A stretch of DNA of 64,000 nucleotides. It comes from Siphonodentalium dalli (lineage: Eukaryota > Mollusca > Scaphopoda > Gadilida > Siphonodentaliidae). Shown here in pieces: positions 59,390-64,000 of the stretch. Location of the stretch: contig CP136067.1 in the NCBI GenBank assembly GCA_032622095.1, positions 137,707,990 through 137,771,989 on the forward strand, read 5' to 3'. Under the pieces are notes generated by a model. The model was given only the letters and a program-made list of their open reading frames with translations, had not been told where the DNA came from and did not search any database. The translations under genes and the position numbers were made by a program. Within the stretch, counting starts at the first letter, position 1, and the number at the start of each line of letters is the position of its first letter.

Positions 59390-59735
59390 TATTAACCATG
59401 TCTTTACTGTGCGAGGACAAAAAGGACTATGGAAACATTTAGAATTTTAAATAAGTTGTCACCTACATGTATGTGCTTACAGGATTTAGTTTGTCGGAAG
59501 AACACCAAATATAGTTTTAGGTATCCAATTTCAGTGGTACCCAGATTAAATCATGTGACATATGGTAAAAGATCCTTCAAATATGATGCCCGGCCCACCC
59601 TCTGGAACAGCCTTCCGGGCCGGACATATCAGGATGCAATCAACTTTTAACCATTTTAAATCCCTGGTTATGTCCTCGGATGGCCGGGAGTGTCGCTGCA
59701 GTGCATGTCCGTAGTGGTATAATTGTTATTTTTCT
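59390..59735 (+). pseudogene. LINE reverse-transcriptase C-terminal remnant
   Basis: Frame 59429-59650 contains VVPRLNHVTYGKRSF then KYDARPTLWNSLPGRTYQDA, the RT tail motif with LWNSLP. After one frameshift it continues NHFKSLVMSSDGRECRCSAC, a Cys-rich end common in invertebrate LINEs. No upstream RT domain. Confidence 0.82.
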
Positions 59736-60304
59736 GGCATATTCTATATGCTAGCAGGGGTTTTTTTGGAGAGTCTTTGGAGGCTGGATTAGAGAAAGTG
59801 GCAAAGAAGCCAGTGAAAGCATTCCAGAGTCTATAGACACCCCAAACCAGCCCATTTTAACATTTTTAACTATAAATTACATGTATCAAATGAAGGTAAA
59901 TAACACAACCACTAATATTTTATCTATATTATTATTACAGGAAATCAAACCGTATGTTGAAAGCATTCCAAAACCTCAGAAACATAAAATTTCAAGTAAT
60001 TTCCTTTTCTCTTTTATTACTGGAAGTGGCAAATTAAATTATTACTGATTTTTCTGGTGTTTTAAAAAAAAATAAAATAGTAATTTCATTACTCGATAAA
60101 TATTTTTTTTTTAACTGTTACAACTTACAGTTAGGTATTTTAACCAGGATAAAATATTTTAACTTGCATAAAATTGATATGATAATATGTATGTGTTTAA
60201 TTTATATATGTATAAATTTGTTTTAGTTGGTCAAAAGCTCTTCAAAGCTTGTGTTTGTATAATGTTTTTACCTCCAACTTTTAAATAAAATTGATCTTAT
60301 CTTA
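59736..60304. other. AT-rich stretch without recognised features
   Basis: May be LINE 3' flank. No gene. Confidence 0.45.
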
Positions 60305-60805
60305 CTAAAGAATCATTGATGAGTACTAATGCCCTTAGGAAATGTTCAGAAAATAAGTTCAAGAAACGACCATCAAGAAGTCCATTTGGGCCATGTCGCT
60401 CCTGTATAATATCTTTCTTTTTATTATTATCGCCATTGTCATACGCTTGGAAATTTTATACAAATAAACAATCAATAAAAAAATAAAAATATCTATATAT
60501 ATATATATATATATATATTATCGTTTCACATGTCCGTCGTCTTCTTAAATTTCTTGAACATCCGTCCAATAATAGAACATTCCAATGAATACTTGAATCT
60601 TCAGTAATAAATTCCTGCAATAATTTTGAGCAGCACCTCCATCCGGAGTGTAAAATTATGTTGAATCATAATATTACAGGTTTCTTCATAAAAAAAAAAA
60701 AAAGATGATAAGGATGCTAATTAGCGCTCCTCATCTGCCACATCTTCACCAGAAATATACTTTTATAACTTAGTCGGAGAATCATTTAGCATTGAAAGTG
60801 TTAAC
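60305..60805. mobile_element. Family I element, expanded and diverged
   Basis: AATCATTGATGAGTACTAAT, AATGTTCAGAAAATAAGTTC, TAGAACATTCCAATGAATAC, and right end TTGAAAGTGTTAA. Contains a TA microsatellite (60490-60520). Confidence 0.65.
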
Positions 60806-60839
60806 ATTGTAAAGAAAAATCTTGGGAAAACAAAACTAA

Positions 60840-61435
60840 TTGTTTGAGAATTAAATAACACATACCCAGCTTAGAATTCGAGGCATGTCTGTTTCACAAA
60901 ATTAATGTAACTCATCCACTTGTAAACATCATTGAAGAATAAATAATCCAGAGTGATGAGTGACAAACAGATAACACAAGCCCCACTTGTCATATCCTAG
61001 CCACATATAACATGACGCACATCAACCTATGGGAGCCAACAAGCAAATGCCAGTCACTTTTTATCAATAAAACAAACATTTTAGTACATCAATACTTCAG
61101 ACCGATGATAACAACATGTGACCTCACATGTATGATTAGTTTATATCTACATTGACGAACTTAATATGCAAGGCATGTTATGAAATTTCATCCCCTACTG
61201 GGATTTTCATCAAGGCATGACATTAGACTGGCGATAAGCTGAGTGTAGTAATTCCAATGTAAATGATGCATAACGTTGATGGGGGATACTGAGTAAAGCT
61301 GTCATGTCTAATGAAATAAGGTATATATAGAGAGATGATCCAGGTGATACATGATGATCAGATATAAATTACTGCATAAACAGGTCAATAAGCCCAGGAG
61401 GCAAATGTATTTTTTTACACAAAAGTTTCCGACTA
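60840..61435. repeat. Low-copy repeat R unit, longest copy
   Basis: GGCATGTCTGTTTCACAAAA, CATCCACTTGTAAACATC, AGCCAACAAGCAAATGCCAG, CACTTTTTATCAATAAAAC; the counterparts at 53700-57000 are broken by MITE A and C copies. 61090-61435 has no other feature. Confidence 0.65.
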
Positions 61436-61648
61436 CAGTAATGCCCTAAGTAATTGACTCCTTAAAAACAGCAGAATTATGGGTAACTTTTCAGGATTTA
61501 GTCGGAAATATGGCTTGTTGCCATTCATCGGAAAGCTCTCGGGGAGAGCTTTCAGATGAATGGCAACAAGCCATATTTCCGACTAAATCCTGAAAAGTTA
61601 CCCATAATTCTGCTGTGGTTAAGGAGTCGATTACTTAGAGCACTACTG
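61436..61648. mobile_element. MITE A, full length
   Basis: 213 bp, TA flanks. Confidence 0.95.
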
Positions 61649-61824
61649 TATGCTTACCTTCGAGGACCCCCAGCTTCAAAATCTCAGTTTGAATTCATGT
61701 TGATTTAGCATTTTAACCAACAAATTGTATATGAATCATGGTGTATATGTTATTTTAATGAATAAAATTTAATTTGTTTACATTTTATTTCATTTTAAAA
61801 TATATTTACATTATTATTTCCATA

Positions 61825-62045
61825 TCAGGAAAACAGTAACAATTAAATAACGCTCTTTATGTTTACCATATCCGGATCTAAACAAAAGCCAGGATCTGTA
61901 ATGTTTTTTGCTTTTGTTTACATAACAAAGGAAAAACATTTGACAATAACATACTGTTTATGCCATATTTCTGATTTGTATAAGAACAAAGTCTGTCCAT
62001 ATTTTACTATTATTTCTGTGATTAAGATGAATATTCAAAATTAGA
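61825..62045. mobile_element. Family K fragment
   Basis: ATCAGGAAAACAGTAACAAT, TTTGCTTTTGTTTACATAAC, ACATACTGTTTATGCCATAT: the reverse of part of 46580-46800. Confidence 0.75.
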
Positions 62046-62231
62046 TACAATGATCGTCATGTTGTGTATTGTGAGGAGGGGGGTTGAAAAAAAAATTGAA
62101 AAACATACTGTATTATATATAGGTAATGCATGAGGATACTGTCGAGTCTATCCATGTTAGGATTTTGCTTCCTGGTCAGAAAAGATGCATTTAGATGTAC
62201 ATCTTACATGAGTGGGTTAGTTAGTTGGGGT

Positions 62232-62475
62232 TTTACCCTTCCATGCCTGGAGCGTCCTGAAATTTTGCGAAAACCGTGTGCCAATGCATTCTCTTATATA
62301 TGCGAATCTCCCATAGGGAGCCTCACATATATAAGAAAATGCATTGGTCTATTTGCCGTGACCTTGTAAGTAAGTGTATTCTCTTATATATGCGTGACTC
62401 GCATACAGGAGAGAATGCATTGGCACAGGAAATTTAATGCTGCACCAGCGCAGCTCCCATCATGAAGGGGTTATA
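62232..62475. mobile_element. Family B1 element
   Basis: ACCCTTCCATGCCTGGAGCG ... CATCATGAAGGGGTTA; two hairpins, the second damaged. Confidence 0.85.
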
Positions 62476-62589
62476 GTTATTTGGTTCGGTTTATTTGAGG
62501 TGCATTGTTGTTTCAGCGACTATAGGCAAATATAATGTCAGTTTTACGGGTTTAGTTTAAATATATTTATTTTTCTAATGTCATGAACA

Positions 62590-62783
62590 AGAGTAATGCT
62601 CTAAATAATCGACTCCTTAACAACAGCAGAATTATGGGTAATTTTTCAGGATTTAGTCGGAAATATGGCTTGTTGCCATTCATCGGAAAGCTCTCACTCT
62701 CACAAGCCATATTTCCGACTAATCCTGAAAAATTACCCATAATTCTGCTGTGGTTAAGGAGTCGATTATTTAGGGCATTACTG
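62590..62783. mobile_element. MITE A, tip deleted
   Basis: GAGTAATGCTCTAAATAATC ... GGGCATTACTGAAG; the right inner arm lacks about 20 bp (CTCACTCTCACAAGCC junction). Confidence 0.9.
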
Positions 62784-62879
62784 AAGGTAAATTTACATAC
62801 ATGTTTTAAAGATAATAGGATTTTTAGGACAAATGCTGGACTCACTTTATACCTGTAGGTACATGTTGTACCTCTGCTC

Positions 62880-63145
62880 CCAATAACTGTTTCTATACTA
62901 AATGGATTCTTCCATTCAGTTATAAAAGAATACATTGGAATGGTCTATTATTCACTTGGAGGGATGTTCATGTAATAAAAGCAGACGACAGACAGCCAAA
63001 AAGCTAATACAAGTGCAGAACGATTCATATTCATTGGTGGGAAATGTTCAGACAATAAGTTCAACAAATGACCATTGAACTTATTATCTGAATATTTCCT
63101 AAAGGAACTATTCGTCAATGAGTATTTAGTAAAGAAAGAGTTGAA
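62880..63145. mobile_element. Family I element, near complete
   Basis: AACTGTTTCTATACTAAATG ... TATTTAGTAAAGAAAGAGTT with the GTTCAGACAATAAGTTCAAC core pair. Confidence 0.78.
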
Positions 63146-63199
63146 GCAAGTTTTACTGGTGGAGAGAAGACCAAGGGGATATCACTCCACTGCACCAAT

Positions 63200-63314
63200 C
63201 CTGAGTTTAGTGTGTGTGTCATTTGCAGACAGGTCCCCAGAGGGTGAATTTAGTGAAGCTATCCCACACAGTGGGGTAGCATCATCAAATTCACCCTTTT
63301 GGGACCTCATTCTA
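63200..63314. mobile_element. Family C, single palindrome
   Basis: GTGTGTCATTTGCAGACAGG ... GGGACCTCATTCT, cut by the next element. Confidence 0.8.
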
Positions 63315-64000
63315 GTGTTGAAACGATTAGTGAATTTCAGAGTCGACTAGTCGAGGCCCAAAAGTCGCGTTGCGTCGACTAGTCGGTACCCGATATCAAA
63401 ACTTTCAAACATACCATTGTACGGAAAATTCATCGTACATGGCGTACACTGATGACTGATGCAATGACGGTCTATTGTGTTGCGCATTTCCCTGCATACA
63501 CACCAATTTATTTGGGAAATAATACTGTAAACATCTTGATATTTATCCAACACACTGAATGCAATTATATAATTAGACATGTGGTGGATAATGATTAGAT
63601 ACACGATCATTTATACAGGTTTTAAATTTAATATCAGCGTTCGAGATTATTTCGTTTAGTCACGTGATCACCAATAAACCGGTGCCGAGCGGTGTCACTA
63701 TAAAATGTTAATGTTCCGACTAAATACGCCCTATAGTAACTGTATAGGCTACGTTGTAGAATACGATAGCCAGTTCTTAATGTCAGTATCATTTATATAC
63801 GGTAGCACAAATGACGTCACCTTTAAGCGACCTTCACCCAGTGTCGCATCATAATCCGACGGTGCGAGATCAATGGAAATATACACAGTGTCTGTATCAA
63901 AGCGGCCTCGGACAAACTACAAAGCCGCGTCAATTATTGCCATCATGTCTTTGACCTCAAACGACGAGTGAGACATTGTGTTGTCAATTTCATTCGTCCA
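63314..64000 (+). mobile_element. hAT-like element, left end (continues past the window)
   Basis: TAGTGTTGAAACGATTAGTG with GTCGACTAGTCG repeats is a common hAT left terminus. The rest (CACGTGATCACC, GATCCCAT-like scraps) is non-coding here; the right end is outside. Confidence 0.6.

Noticed and set aside
48874-62935. Recurring peptide with [19 protein letters not shown]
   Set aside because: It is a translation of MITE A arms, found wherever that palindrome occurs.

Overview
This is AT-rich metazoan DNA with no prokaryotic features. Introns have GT/AG ends, small coding exons are scattered over 30 kb, and repeats are dense: foldback MITEs, tandem-repeat elements and non-LTR remnants. The repeat style (tandem units with a core reading ATAACTC, GGAC-rich tails and terminal hairpins; very many short TTAA and TA elements) suggests a marine lophotrochozoan such as a mollusc. 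That is inference, and I cannot name a species.

The one real host gene is on the minus strand. It is an oxysterol-binding-protein-related protein of the ORP5/ORP8 (OSBPL5/OSBPL8) class. I can place 14 consecutive internal exons from 33033 down to 2604, 1611 nt or 537 codons in total, with intact reading frame and consistent splice phases. They encode a short basic N-terminal linker, a PH domain (28085-23490 and 21368), an acidic linker (21368-16259) and the first two thirds of the OSBP-related lipid-transfer domain (10639-2604), including the HHPP signature at 7721. The C-terminal exons lie beyond the left edge. The 5' end is uncertain; 51239-51123 is a weak candidate first exon.

Almost everything else is repetitive. 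(1) A TA-flanked palindromic MITE of about 213 bp (called A here) occurs about 20 times, densest at 48-62 kb. (2) Many short elements with TTAA at both ends fall in several families: B1, B2, B3, F and I start TTAACC or TTAACNCTTT, while E, J, K and M start TTAAAG or TTAAAGG. They often stand end to end sharing one TTAA, and several end within a few bases of a 5' splice site of the gene. (3) A roughly 440 bp double-palindrome family (C) recurs. (4) hAT-type elements with 8-bp duplications are present, one carrying a BED-type zinc-finger reading frame (30289-31316). (5) A 1841-bp element with 34-bp inverted ends and TTA duplications (4270-6110) carries a decayed Cys-rich gene. (6) A 4.5-kb insertion with 180-bp inverted ends lies at 11548-16030. 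(7) Twelve tandem-repeat and hairpin-ended elements all lie on the plus strand, antisense to the gene. (8) Two LINE reverse-transcriptase C-terminal remnants are present.

Layout: 1-33 kb is the gene with transposon-filled introns; 33-64 kb is repeat-dominated sequence upstream of it, with diverged segmental duplications at 53.7-61 kb. The most notable points are duplicated splice sites at two exons (an in-frame 57-nt tandem acceptor at exon 13 and a triplicated donor at exon 3), the donor-proximal TTAA insertions, and the modular TTAA elements.
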